Shown here in pieces: positions 31,402 to 39,661 of a stretch of DNA of 39,661 bases. The DNA lies in contig BBSL01000414.1 of NCBI GenBank assembly GCA_001319865.1, positions 1 through 39,661 on the forward strand, read 5' to 3'. This DNA is from Burkholderia sp. E7m39 (GTDB taxonomy: Bacteria; Pseudomonadota; Gammaproteobacteria; Burkholderiales; Burkholderiaceae). The first letter of the stretch is position 1. The number at the start of each line of letters is the position of its first letter. A program made the translations under genes and the position numbers. The notes beneath the pieces were generated by a model. The model saw nothing but the letters and a program-made list of their open reading frames with translations. It did not search any database and was not told the DNA's origin.

Positions 31402-33144
31402 ATGCAACAGAGGAGACGGATCGTCGCGCTCGCCGTAGCAGGAGTGGTCGCGGGGGCTTTTGCGAGTCACGCCGCGCTTGCGGGCGTGCCCGAAGCGCAG
31501 AAATGGGTCGATAGTGAATTTCAGCCGAGCACGCTGACCAAACAGCAGCAGATGGATGAAATGAAATGGTTCATCGATACTTCTGCGAAGCTCAAATCGC
31601 AAGGCGTCAAGGAAATTCATGTGGTGTCGGAAACGATCGACACACACATGTATGAATCGAAGACGCTTGCCAAAGCATTCACTGAAATTACGGGCATTCA
31701 GGTCAAGCACGACATCATTCAGGAAGGCGACGTCGTCGAAAAACTGCAAACGTCGATGCAGTCGGGACAAAGCATTTACGACGGCTGGATTTCCGATTCC
31801 GACCTTATCGGCACGCACTATCGCTACGGCGTGATCATGCCGCTCTCGGATTACATGGCGGGCGAAGGCAAGGAATATACGAATCCGGGCCTCGACATCA
31901 AAGACTTTATCGGCACGAGCTTTACGACTGCGCCCGATAAAAAGCTCTATCAGCTGCCCGACCAGCAATTCGCGAACCTCTACTGGTTCCGTGCCGACTG
32001 GTTCGCGCGCAAGGATCTGCAGGACAAGTTCAAGGCCAAGTACGGCTACGATCTCGGCGTGCCGGTGAACTGGTCCGCGTATGAAGATATCGCCGACTTC
32101 TTCACGAACGAGGTCAAGACGATCGATGGTGAAAAAGTCTTCGGCCATATGGACTACGGCAAGAAAGACCCGTCGCTGGGATGGCGCTTCACCGACGCGT
32201 GGCTCTCGATGGCGGGCGAAGCAGACAAAGGCATTCCAAACGGCATGCCCGTCGACGAGTGGGGCATTCGCGTGACGCCGGACGGTTGTCATCCCGTGGG
32301 CGCTTCCGTGTCGCGCGGCGGCGGCACCAACAGCCCGGCCGCAGTTTACGCGACGACCAAATACGTCGACTGGCTGAAGAAATATGCACCGCCTGAAGCG
32401 TCCGGCATGACGTTTAGCGAGGCGGGCCCGGTTCCCGCGCAAGGTAAGATCGCGCAGCAGATCTTCTGGTACACCGCGTTCACGGCGTCGATGCTCAAGC
32501 CTGGTAGCGTCACGAACCCGGACGGCACACCGAAGTGGCGCATGGCGCCGTCACCGCATGGCCCATACTGGAAGGACGGCATGCAGAACGGCTATCAGGA
32601 CGTCGGCTCATGGACTTTCTTCAAGTCGACGCCCGCGAATCAGCGCGCAGCCGCATGGCTTTACGCGCAATTCGTGACGTCGAAGTCGGTGTCGTTGAAG
32701 AAGTCGATCGTGGGTCTCACGTTTATTCGCGATTCCGACATTCATAGCGATTACTTCACGAAGAACGCAGACAAGTACGGCGGCTTGATCGAGTTCTATC
32801 GCAGCCCGGCGCGTGTTGCGTGGACGCCGACGGGCAACAACGTGCCTGACTATCCGAAGATGGCGCAGCTCTGGTGGAAGAACGTCGCGACGGCGGCTGC
32901 AGGTGAGAAGACGCCGCAAGCCGCGATGGACAACCTTGCCAAAGAGATGGACCAGGTGCTGGGCCGCCTGCAACGCGCCGGCATGAAAGTGTGCGCGCCG
33001 GAGCTGAATGCGGAAAGCGATCCGGCCAAGTGGCTGTCCGATCAACATGCGCCGTGGAAGAAACTCGCCAACGAAAAGCCGAAAGGCGAGACGGTCAAAT
33101 ACGATCAGTTGCTGGCGGCGTGGAAGGCCGGGAAGGTCCGCTAA
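31402..33144 (+). CDS. glpV: Glycerol ABC importer periplasmic binding protein GlpV
   Basis: This 580-residue periplasmic solute-binding protein is longer than usual sugar-binding proteins (about 420), as is typical for the GlpV group. It has a Sec signal peptide (QQRRRIVALAVAGVVAGAF, cleavage near SHAALA-G), then two-lobed binding-protein features such as EITGIQVKHDIIQEGDV and LYQLPDQQFANLYWFRADWF (split). AGGAG six bases upstream of ATG 31402 fixes the start; an upstream in-frame GTG at 31381 lacks one. It delivers glycerol to GlpP/GlpQ. A strong terminator follows, marking the operon end. No glycerol kinase or dehydrogenase gene is nearby. Confidence 0.9.
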   Translation: MQQRRRIVALAVAGVVAGAFASHAALAGVPEAQKWVDSEFQPSTLTKQQQMDEMKWFIDTSAKLKSQGVKEIHVVSETIDTHMYESKTLAKAFTEITGIQVKHDIIQEGDVVEKLQTSMQSGQSIYDGWISDSDLIGTHYRYGVIMPLSDYMAGEGKEYTNPGLDIKDFIGTSFTTAPDKKLYQLPDQQFANLYWFRADWFARKDLQDKFKAKYGYDLGVPVNWSAYEDIADFFTNEVKTIDGEKVFGHMDYGKKDPSLGWRFTDAWLSMAGEADKGIPNGMPVDEWGIRVTPDGCHPVGASVSRGGGTNSPAAVYATTKYVDWLKKYAPPEASGMTFSEAGPVPAQGKIAQQIFWYTAFTASMLKPGSVTNPDGTPKWRMAPSPHGPYWKDGMQNGYQDVGSWTFFKSTPANQRAAAWLYAQFVTSKSVSLKKSIVGLTFIRDSDIHSDYFTKNADKYGGLIEFYRSPARVAWTPTGNNVPDYPKMAQLWWKNVATAAAGEKTPQAAMDNLAKEMDQVLGRLQRAGMKVCAPELNAESDPAKWLSDQHAPWKKLANEKPKGETVKYDQLLAAWKAGKVR

Positions 33145-33170
33145 GGCAAAGAGTGGCGTGAAGGTTCAGG

Positions 33171-33203
33171 CGGGCGGTGTCGAAAGACATCGCCCGTTTT
33201 TTT
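33171..33203 (+). terminator. Rho-independent terminator of the glycerol importer operon
   Basis: An 11-base stem CGGGCGGTGTC / GACATCGCCCG (one G-T pair) with a GAAA tetraloop is followed by seven T residues. It lies 26 bases after the glpV stop. Confidence 0.93.
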
Positions 33204-33493
33204 GTTGACGGTCCGCTTCGATTCGGCGAAGTGTTGAAGCAGCACTGTGCGCGCATGATTCCAGCGGCGGCCGGGATACTCACGATTCGGACCACGACTG
33301 ACGCGGAATGACCACACCGCGCTCCCTGCATTATTGCGAACCATTACCGTTCATGTAATGATATCGATTCGCATTTAGATGGGCCGGAAGATGTTTCCAC
33401 CCGGCGGGGCGGTTCGCGCGCACACGCGAACCGGACGGGCGGCACCGCCCGTTGCACCAAGAAGAAGATCAGTCACAACGACAGGGAATCGCG
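33204..33493. other. Upstream region of the siderophore receptor gene
   Basis: These 290 bases contain no convincing gene. They hold a Fur-like box (annotated separately) and, overlapping it, the inverted repeat CATTAC-N7-GTAATG (33342-33360). Closer to the ATG is a GC-rich repetitive stretch (CGGGCGGCACCGCCCG) that could fold in the leader RNA. Confidence 0.5.
33354..33372. promoter_or_regulatory. Candidate Fur box
   Basis: The 19 bases starting TGTAATGATATCGATTCGC match the classical Fur consensus (GATAATGATAATCATTATC) at 12 positions by hand alignment, with an unbroken TAATGATA core. It sits about 120 bases upstream of a siderophore-receptor ATG, a typical target of iron repression. Confidence 0.5.
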
Positions 33494-35731
33494 ATGCATC
33501 GAACCACGCCACTCGCAGCGGCCGTCATGGCCGTCTTTGCGACGCCGCTCTACGCTCAAACGACGACGGCTGCCGCACCAGCAGTACAGATTGCACAAGC
33601 CGCATCGTCCACGCCTCCCGCCAGCCAGCCCGCCGCCAGCCAGCCCACCGACAATGCCACACTGCCCGCCGTCAAGGTGACGGGCGCCGCCGACAATTCC
33701 ACCGACTTCCAGCCGGAAACGTCGACTGTCGGTGCGAAAGTGCCGACTGCGCTACGCGACATTCCGCAGGCGGTCACCGTCGTGCCGAAGGCCGTGCTGC
33801 AATCGCAGGCCGTGAGTTCGTTCACCGACGCGCTACGTAATGTGCCGGGCATCACGATCGGCGGGGCGGAAGGCGGGCAGATCGGCAATAACATCAACCT
33901 GCGCGGCTTCTCGGCGCGCACCGACATCTATCTCGACGGTTTTCGCGATCGCGGCCAGTACTATCGCGACACGTTCAACCTCGAATCGATCGACGTCCTG
34001 TACGGTCCTTCGTCGCTGTACTTCGGACGCGGTTCGACGGGCGGCGTGATCAACCAGGTCAGCAAGGAGCCGTCGCTGAAAAAGCGCGCCGATGTTTCCG
34101 TGCAGGCGGGCACGCACGACCGTTACCGCACGACGGTCGACCTCGACACGCCGATCACCGACACCTCCGCGTTTCGCATCAACGCGTTCGGCCAGAGCCT
34201 GGGCTCGTCGCGCGACGTGATGAAGAACAAGGACTACGGCGTCGCGCCGGAAGTGAAATTCGGCATCGGCACGCCGACGGAAATCACGCTGTCGGCGCTG
34301 ATCCAGCACAACCGCGATCAGCCGGACTACGGCATTCCGCCGCTGAACGGCCATCCCGCGCCCGTGAATCGCGGTACCTTCTACGGCTTCACCGACGACC
34401 GCACGATTCAGGACGTGCAGACGTTCAGCGCGCGCATCAAGCACCGTTTCAACGACGACGTGACCCTGCGCAACCAGACGCAGTTCAGCCACTACAGCAC
34501 GCAAGCGCGCGCGACGAATGCGGCGTCGGTGCTGACGGGACCGCTCTCGACGTCGCCGGCGTTGTCGAACGGCAACTTCACGACAATCGATCCGTCGAAG
34601 CTGTTCGTGAAGCTGCAAGGCAAGGACCGCAACATTAACGACCACTCGGTCTATAACACGACCGATGTGGAGTGGAAGTTCAACACGGGGCCGATCAAGC
34701 ACGACGTGCTCGCGGGCGTCGACCTGAGCCACGAAACCTATAGCAACCAGAGCTTCACCGCGACGACGCCGGGCTTGCCGTCGAATACGCTTGCCGTGGT
34801 GCCGCTGCTCAATCCCGCTTACACGACGCGTCCCGCGAACGTGCGGGAAGTCGCGACCAATCTCGCCGAGTCGAGCGCCAATGGCGTGGGCATCTACGCC
34901 AACGATACCGTGTCGATCGGCGAACACTGGAAGGTGGTGGGCGGCGTGCGCTGGGACCGCTACGAAGCGTCGATCCACAACTCGATCAACCAGCCGGGCT
35001 ATGCGACGCAGACGAATTACTTCACCAGCGTGCGTGGCGGCATCATCTGGCAGCCGTCCGACTGGCAGTCGTACTACGTGTCGTACGGCACGTCGTTCGA
35101 TCCGTCGCTCGAAGCGCTGACGTTGACGAACGGCCAGCAGAATCTGCCGCCCGAGCACAACAGGTCGTATGAAGTCGGCTCGAAGTGGGATCTGCTCGGC
35201 GGCGGTCTGTCCGTCACGCAGTCGCTGTTCAACATCGAGAAGACGAATGCGCGCACGCTGAATGCGGACGGCACCTATACGCTCGACGGCAACGTCCGCG
35301 TGCGCGGCTACCAGATTGGTCTTGCCGGCCGTATCACGAACAAGTGGCAGGTGTTCGGCGGCTACACATATATGGACGGCGAAATCCTGCAGGCATTCGA
35401 CGGCACGCAAGGCAAGGTGCCCGCGAACACGCCGCGCAACACGCTGACGTTGTGGTCCACGTATGCGTTCACGCCGCATTGGGAAATCGGCGGCGGCCCG
35501 AGCTATGTGTCGTCGCGCTATGCGGCGAACAACAATCTCGTGCAGGTCGGCGGCTACACGCGTTGGGATGCGATGGCGGCGTATCACGCGAAGCGGTATG
35601 ACATCCAGTTCAACGTGTGGAACCTGACGGACAAGAACTACTACGACGCGCTGATTCCGTCCGACGGCGGACGCGCGGTGCCGGGTTACGGCCGTACGTT
35701 CATCGCGACGTTAAACTATCGCTTCTTCTGA
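33494..35731 (+). CDS. TonB-dependent siderophore receptor (Fiu/PiuA type)
   Basis: This 745-residue outer-membrane receptor imports ferric siderophores. It has a Sec signal (cleavage after LYA, about residue 21), an Ala/Pro/Gln-rich linker, and a TonB-box-like LPAVKVTG. The plug (about 75-195) includes DIPQAVTVVPKAVL, INLRGFSARTDIYLDGFRDRG (split) and VLYGPSSLYFGRGSTGGVIN. A 22-strand barrel follows, ending NYRFF with terminal Phe. The start has AGGG seven bases upstream. The plug motif with RGFSARTDIYLDG and the adjacent PiuC-type gene fit the catecholate receptors Fiu/PiuA. A Fur-like box upstream suggests iron repression. The precise siderophore is unknown. Confidence 0.93.
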   Translation: MHRTTPLAAAVMAVFATPLYAQTTTAAAPAVQIAQAASSTPPASQPAASQPTDNATLPAVKVTGAADNSTDFQPETSTVGAKVPTALRDIPQAVTVVPKAVLQSQAVSSFTDALRNVPGITIGGAEGGQIGNNINLRGFSARTDIYLDGFRDRGQYYRDTFNLESIDVLYGPSSLYFGRGSTGGVINQVSKEPSLKKRADVSVQAGTHDRYRTTVDLDTPITDTSAFRINAFGQSLGSSRDVMKNKDYGVAPEVKFGIGTPTEITLSALIQHNRDQPDYGIPPLNGHPAPVNRGTFYGFTDDRTIQDVQTFSARIKHRFNDDVTLRNQTQFSHYSTQARATNAASVLTGPLSTSPALSNGNFTTIDPSKLFVKLQGKDRNINDHSVYNTTDVEWKFNTGPIKHDVLAGVDLSHETYSNQSFTATTPGLPSNTLAVVPLLNPAYTTRPANVREVATNLAESSANGVGIYANDTVSIGEHWKVVGGVRWDRYEASIHNSINQPGYATQTNYFTSVRGGIIWQPSDWQSYYVSYGTSFDPSLEALTLTNGQQNLPPEHNRSYEVGSKWDLLGGGLSVTQSLFNIEKTNARTLNADGTYTLDGNVRVRGYQIGLAGRITNKWQVFGGYTYMDGEILQAFDGTQGKVPANTPRNTLTLWSTYAFTPHWEIGGGPSYVSSRYAANNNLVQVGGYTRWDAMAAYHAKRYDIQFNVWNLTDKNYYDALIPSDGGRAVPGYGRTFIATLNYRFF

Positions 35732-35832
35732 TCGCATCAGGCGATAGTCCACGGCACGGCGCGCGCTTTTCGGCATGAGCAATTCATGCCAAGCGCGCGC
35801 GACGTTGCACCGTTATGCAGGAACGTTGAACA

Positions 35833-36516
35833 ATGATTGTCTCGATTCCGGATGTACTGAGTCCCGCCGAAGCCGCCGACATGCGCGGGCAGCTCGAAGC
35901 CAGCGACGCATGGGTCGACGGCCGCGCGACGGCGGGCTATCAGGGCGCGCCCGTCAAGCGCAACCAGCAGATCGCGGAAGGCTCGCCGATCGCGCTGGAA
36001 ATGGGCGACCGGATCATCGCGTCGCTCGAGCGCCATCCGCTGTTCATCAGCGCTGCGCTGCCGAACAAGGTGTATCCGCCGTTGTTCAACCGATACGAAG
36101 GCGGGATGCATTTCGGCAGCCATGTCGACGGTGCGATCCGTCTCGTGCCCGTCAGCGGCGTACGCGTGCGAACCGATATTTCGATCACACTGTTTCTCAC
36201 GCCGCCCAACGAATACGACGGCGGCGAACTGCTGATCGAAGATACGTTCGGCGTACAGGAAGTGAAGCTGCCTGCCGGACATGCCATCGTGTATCCGGGC
36301 ACGAGTCTTCATCAGGTGCGCCCGGTGACGCGCGGCGCGCGCGTGTCGAGCTTCTTCTGGGCGCAGAGCCTCGTGCGCGACGACACGCAGCGCGCGATGC
36401 TGTTCGATCTCGACGGCGCCATCCAGCGGCTCAATGCATCGAATGCTGACGGTGCGGCGCGCCGCACGCTGGTGGGCTGTTACCACAACCTGCTGCGCCT
36501 GTGGAGCGATACCTGA
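35833..36516 (+). CDS. piuC: PKHD-type Fe(II)/2-oxoglutarate hydroxylase, PiuC/YbiX family
   Basis: This 227-residue dioxygenase has the iron triad H97, D99 (FGSHVDGA) and H160 (SLHQVRPV), and the 2-oxoglutarate arginine R170 (TRGAR). Other family marks are NRYEGGMHFG and GGELLIEDTFG. In Pseudomonas and E. coli the homologues PiuC/YbiX lie beside the TonB receptors PiuA/Fiu and are iron-regulated; the physiological substrate is not established. Here it follows the receptor by 101 bases on the same strand, so the same pairing is kept. AGGA about ten bases upstream marks the start. The gene probably belongs to the same Fur regulon, by inference. Confidence 0.93.
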   Translation: MIVSIPDVLSPAEAADMRGQLEASDAWVDGRATAGYQGAPVKRNQQIAEGSPIALEMGDRIIASLERHPLFISAALPNKVYPPLFNRYEGGMHFGSHVDGAIRLVPVSGVRVRTDISITLFLTPPNEYDGGELLIEDTFGVQEVKLPAGHAIVYPGTSLHQVRPVTRGARVSSFFWAQSLVRDDTQRAMLFDLDGAIQRLNASNADGAARRTLVGCYHNLLRLWSDT

Positions 36517-36519
36517 GCG

Positions 36520-37458
36520 TTATGCCGCGCGCCGTGCCGCAGGCGCGTTGACGGCGGGCTCGTGCGGTCTGTGCAGATTGTCTGTTCTGCGTCCGCTTTG
36601 CAGCAGGAACACGCCGCCAAGAATGCACACCATCGCGATCATATCGAGGGCACGGATCGGTTCGTGCGCAAACAGCACACCGATCCCCAGCGCGACCACG
36701 GGCGGAATATACGTCACGCTCGACGCCGCCAGCGCGCCGAGCCGCTGCACGATCTGGTAGTACAGGATGTAGGCGACGCCTGTGCCGAGCAGCCCAAGTC
36801 CAAGCACGATGCCGATTGCCGCACGCGCGTCGTGCGCGATGTGCGCGATGCCGCCGAACGGCGTCACGCAGCCAATCGTCAGTAGCGCGAAGCCGATCTG
36901 CCATGTTGAGAGCGCGACAGGCGACATATCGAGCTTCGACAGAAAGCGCCGCGCGTAGACGAACGAACAGCCCACGCTCAGCGAACCCGCTGCCATATAC
37001 GCGACGCCGCGCAGATCGACGCTCGCGACTGCGCCGCTCCACGGACGCGCAATCAGCAATACGCCGATGAAACCGCACAGCACACCGCCGATCATCCGTG
37101 CCGTCGGACGTTCGGCGCGCAACAACGCCCACGCGCAGACGAACGAGAACAACGGTATCGCGCCGCTCAGCATGCCCGCGACGCTCGACAGCAACAGCGA
37201 CGCGCCTTTGGCGAATGCGTAGTAATAGACGCTCGTCGCGAGCAGCGACATCACGATGAAGTGCGGCGCGTGGCGCAACTGTTTCCAGGCCAGCGCCTTC
37301 GTCGCGAGCGCATAGACGAGCACGGGCAAAAAGCCGAACAGCACGCGCAGGAACACGATTTGAGCGGGCGAAATCAGCGCGCTGGCCCATTTCATGAAAA
37401 GAAAATTGCTGCCCCAGATCAGGCCGAGCAGCGCGAACGCGAGATAAGCGGGGTTCAT
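36520..37458 (-). CDS. EamA/DMT-superfamily exporter
   Basis: This 312-residue inner-membrane protein has ten predicted TM helices in two EamA repeats. The first begins MNPAYLAFALLGLIWGSNFL, and the second ends VCILGGVFLLQSG followed by a basic, disordered C-terminus (RRTDNLHRPHEPAVNAP). It likely exports an amino acid or related metabolite. ATG 37458 gives the usual family start; ATG 37470 and ATG 37527 are also in frame, without clear ribosome sites. The gene is divergent from a LysR-type regulator across a 102-base gap, a classic regulator/exporter pair. Convergence with piuC leaves only three bases between the stops. Confidence 0.87.
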   Translation of the reverse strand: MNPAYLAFALLGLIWGSNFLFMKWASALISPAQIVFLRVLFGFLPVLVYALATKALAWKQLRHAPHFIVMSLLATSVYYYAFAKGASLLLSSVAGMLSGAIPLFSFVCAWALLRAERPTARMIGGVLCGFIGVLLIARPWSGAVASVDLRGVAYMAAGSLSVGCSFVYARRFLSKLDMSPVALSTWQIGFALLTIGCVTPFGGIAHIAHDARAAIGIVLGLGLLGTGVAYILYYQIVQRLGALAASSVTYIPPVVALGIGVLFAHEPIRALDMIAMVCILGGVFLLQSGRRTDNLHRPHEPAVNAPAARRAA

Positions 37459-37560
37459 GAGGGACACCATCGAATGCAGGGACGATGGAGCCGATTGTGC
37501 GTGCGCGGCAGATGCGGTACAAATCATTTGTTCTCGTCGATAGCGCAGAAAAACTATCCT

Positions 37561-38439
37561 ATGTCAGGCATGCCACCGTTAAAAGCGCTCGTTGCGTTCG
37601 AAGCCGCGATGCGTTTGAGCAGTTTTTCTTTAGCCGCCACTGAGTTGAATGTGACGCCGGGCGCCGTCGGTCAGCAGATCCAGAAGCTCGAAGCGTGGCT
37701 CGGCGTCGTGCTGTTCTCCCGGATGGTGCGGCAGATCGTGCCGACGGACGACGCGCGTGCCTATTACACGCAAATCCAGCCCGCACTCGCGCAGATCGTT
37801 CATGCCAGCCGTCGCGTGCGGGAGAATCAGGGTAAAGGCGTACGCGTGTCGATGCCGCCGAGCTTCGCGGCCAAATGGTTTGCACCGCGCATGACGGATT
37901 TCCTGATCGGGCATCCGGACGTCGCATTGGAACTGAACACGACAACAGCGTTGGTCGACTTCGAGTTGCAATCGATCGATCTGGCCGTGCGCTACTTCGA
38001 CGGCGTCGCGCCGGAACTCGACGTGCAATTGCTGTTTGCCGACGAGGCGCGAGTCTATTGCAGCCCATCGTACGCAAAGCGGCTGAAACTCAAGCTGCCC
38101 GAGGATCTGCAGCGCGCCACGTTGCTGCACAACACGCTGCATCCGCACTGGGCGGTGTGGCTGAAAAAGTTCGGCAAGCTGTCCGCGCGTCAGATCGACG
38201 GAATCGCGGGAATTCATTTCGATCAGTCGCTCATGGCCATCGAGTCCGCCGTGCGCGGACAAGGCGTCGTGTTGACGAGCGCGGTGCTGACGCAAGCGGA
38301 GCGCGCGGAGAAGTCGCTGATCGATCCGTTCGATCTGGCGTTGCCGCTCAAAACCGCGTATTACCTCGTGCATCCGAAGTCGGTGGACCTCAAGCCCGGC
38401 GCGGCGACGCTGAAGGCGTGGTTCATCGGCGAGCCCTGA
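37561..38439 (+). CDS. LysR-family regulator (GcvA-like)
   Basis: This 292-residue transcription factor has a winged helix-turn-helix at about residues 6-65 (PPLKALVAFEAAMRLSSFSL, then AATELNVTPGAVGQQIQKLE) and an effector-binding domain of the GcvA type (about 92-290: VRVSMPPSFAAKWFAPRMTDF, split). The pattern is that of regulators that control a divergent transporter or catabolic gene. The 102-base divergent gap to the DMT exporter makes that gene its likely target. The ATG at 37561 gives the right domain start. Downstream a 13-base hairpin overlaps the stop codon. Confidence 0.9.
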   Translation: MSGMPPLKALVAFEAAMRLSSFSLAATELNVTPGAVGQQIQKLEAWLGVVLFSRMVRQIVPTDDARAYYTQIQPALAQIVHASRRVRENQGKGVRVSMPPSFAAKWFAPRMTDFLIGHPDVALELNTTTALVDFELQSIDLAVRYFDGVAPELDVQLLFADEARVYCSPSYAKRLKLKLPEDLQRATLLHNTLHPHWAVWLKKFGKLSARQIDGIAGIHFDQSLMAIESAVRGQGVVLTSAVLTQAERAEKSLIDPFDLALPLKTAYYLVHPKSVDLKPGAATLKAWFIGEP

Positions 38440-38471
38440 GCACAACGCCCGCATGAAAGCGGGCGTTGTGC
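38440..38471 (+). terminator. Perfect 13-base hairpin just after the LysR stop codon
   Basis: Arms GCACAACGCCCGC and GCGGGCGTTGTGC flank a six-base loop (ATGAAA). The element starts immediately after the TGA of the LysR gene and lies between convergent genes. It has no T-tract, so it may be a Rho-assisted or bidirectional terminator, or a blocker of exonuclease decay. Confidence 0.55.
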
Positions 38472-38493
38472 GACTACTTGCGAACGTGGACGA

Positions 38494-39661
38494 TCAGCCC
38501 GGCAACATGCCCGGCAGCACGTACGCCTGCAACAGCGTGATCAATCCGACGATCACCGCGAACAGCAGACTGTGCCGCACGGTGAAGCGGAACAATTCCG
38601 ACTCGCGTCCGACGAGGCCCGTCGCCGCGCACGCAACGGCGATCGACTGCGGCGAGATCATCTTGCCCGTCACGCCGCCCGTCGTATTGGCGGCCACCAG
38701 CAGCGTGTCCGATACGCCGATCTGATGCGCCGTCGTATGCTGCAGCGAGCAGAAGAGTGCATTTGACGACGTATCCGAGCCCGTCAGGAACACGCCGAGC
38801 CAGCCGAGCACGGGCGAGAAGAACGGGAACGCAGCGCCCGTGCCGGCGAGCAGCAGCGCGAGCGTCGACGACATGCCCGAGTAGTTCGCAACGAATGCAA
38901 ACGACAGCACCAACCCGATCGACAGCACAGGACGGCGCAGTTCCATCAGCGTCTCGCCGAACGTCGCGAGCGCGTCGCGCGGCTTCACGCGCAGCAGCAC
39001 CATCGAGATCAATGCCGTCAGCAGGATCGCCGTGCCGACGGCGGAAAGCAAGTCGATCTTGAGCACCGCTTCGTACGCTTTCGGCGTCGCGACAATCGGC
39101 GCGGTTTTCATCACGAGTTGATCGAGGGCGGGCACCTTGAACTTGATGATGCTCCACGCCAGCGCGCCCTTCGCCGCGAACAGGGCCTTGAACGGCTGCA
39201 GGCTCCAGACCGTGACGACCGCGGTCAGAATGCCGAACGGCGCCCACGCGCGCACGGTCTGCGCAAGCGTGTACGGTGACGCGCGACGGCTCGCGCCTGC
39301 CACGCCATTCAATCCACCATTTGATCCACCGTTCGATCCGCCAAACCCGCCGCCTGCATCGCCGAATTCCGTCAGCGCAAGCGCGCCCCCGCTCACGGTG
39401 CCGCGTGCCGTGTCGCGCGCGCGGCGCGGCTGCCACACCTTCAGGAACGACGCGAGCGCGACGAGACTGACGAGCGCCGACGTGATGTCCGGCAGTTCAG
39501 GCCCGATGTGATTCGACGTGAAGTACTGCGTGATGGCGAAGCTGCCGCCCGCCACGAGCGCGGCCGGCCACGTCTCCTTGACGCCGCGCTTGCCGTCCAT
39601 CATGAACACGAGCCAGAACGGCACCGCGAGCGAGAGCAGCGGCAATTGACGGCCTGCCGTT
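38494..39661 (-). CDS. lldP: L-lactate permease (LctP/LldP family), C-terminal part, runs off the window
   Basis: This is an inner-membrane lactate/proton symporter of the LctP family. The window holds about 389 residues; full-length members are about 550, so roughly 160 N-terminal residues lie outside. Family motifs present include GVFLTGSDTSSNALF, VAANTTGGVTGKMISPQSIAVA and the final TM segment ending LLQAYVLPGMLPG. At least seven TM helices are visible. A hydrophilic loop contains an unusual Gly/Asn/Ser repeat (GGSNGGSNGGLNG) encoded by short DNA repeats at about 39301-39350. The frame is open to the window edge; an internal TTG at 39645 is not a start. Confidence 0.92.
   Translation of the reverse strand, partial: TAGRQLPLLSLAVPFWLVFMMDGKRGVKETWPAALVAGGSFAITQYFTSNHIGPELPDITSALVSLVALASFLKVWQPRRARDTARGTVSGGALALTEFGDAGGGFGGSNGGSNGGLNGVAGASRRASPYTLAQTVRAWAPFGILTAVVTVWSLQPFKALFAAKGALAWSIIKFKVPALDQLVMKTAPIVATPKAYEAVLKIDLLSAVGTAILLTALISMVLLRVKPRDALATFGETLMELRRPVLSIGLVLSFAFVANYSGMSSTLALLLAGTGAAFPFFSPVLGWLGVFLTGSDTSSNALFCSLQHTTAHQIGVSDTLLVAANTTGGVTGKMISPQSIAVACAATGLVGRESELFRFTVRHSLLFAVIVGLITLLQAYVLPGMLPG

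Noticed and set aside
33833..35587. 584-codon minus-strand open frame
   Set aside because: Antisense to the TonB-dependent receptor; Arg/Val/His-rich translation with no domain.
1..39661. CRISPR array, insertion sequence, prophage, integrase, rRNA or tRNA
   Set aside because: No regularly spaced repeats, transposase or integrase motifs, tRNA-like cloverleaf or rRNA sequence were seen on reading both strands.

Overview
The window is high-GC, densely packed chromosomal DNA of a Burkholderiaceae member. A Paraburkholderia, Caballeronia or Burkholderia is the most likely source. The signs are the very strong GC bias at third codon positions, a Neisseria-type porin, a YSC84-type lipoprotein, a phosphocholine-specific phospholipase C remnant, and many regulator/exporter pairs. 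I saw no insertion sequence, integrase, CRISPR array, rRNA or tRNA, so this looks like ordinary accessory-metabolism chromosome, not an island.

Left part (1-9.1 kb): the 5' part of a glycogen synthase gene (minus), a YSC84-type lipoprotein (minus) and a single-domain response regulator (minus). Divergent from the regulator is a double-length Asp/Glu racemase (plus), followed by a small lipoprotein and a phospholipase C gene that has lost most of its middle and is frameshifted (pseudogene). Then come a translationally coupled cytosine-deaminase-type amidohydrolase and membrane protein (minus), and a predicted AurF-like diiron oxygenase (minus).

Middle part (9.4-26.2 kb): an alpha/beta-hydrolase fused to a LuxR DNA-binding domain, an AI-2E/PerM-type membrane protein with a large soluble C-terminal domain, and a MocR-type regulator. 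Next are an SDR-cupin operon preceded by three copies of a 12-base repeat, a porin, a dihydrolipoamide-dehydrogenase-like flavoprotein with a divergent AraC regulator, glutaredoxin 3, and an NlpD-like LysM/LytM lipoprotein. These are followed by a small hypothetical gene, YceH, another hypothetical, a DMT exporter and a berberine-bridge-type FAD oxidase. An orphan intrinsic terminator near 17.45 kb suggests an unannotated small RNA.

Right part (26.2-39.7 kb): a 0.9-kb AT-rich leader precedes a six-gene operon that matches the glycerol ABC importer GlpSTPQUV (two ATPases, two permeases, a small membrane protein, a binding protein) and ends in a strong terminator. The two ATPases show complementary degeneration, predicting one working and one dead ATP site. 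An iron-uptake pair follows, a TonB-dependent siderophore receptor with a Fur-like box and a PiuC-type hydroxylase. The window ends with a divergent DMT exporter/LysR pair and the 3' part of an L-lactate permease gene (minus) that runs off the end.

The clearest themes are uptake of small carbon sources (glycerol, lactate), iron acquisition, and many small regulator-target units. The items most worth a second look are the asymmetric glycerol ATPase pair, the three-copy repeat that could form alternative hairpins, the candidate small RNA, the AurF-like enzyme, and the decayed phospholipase C.
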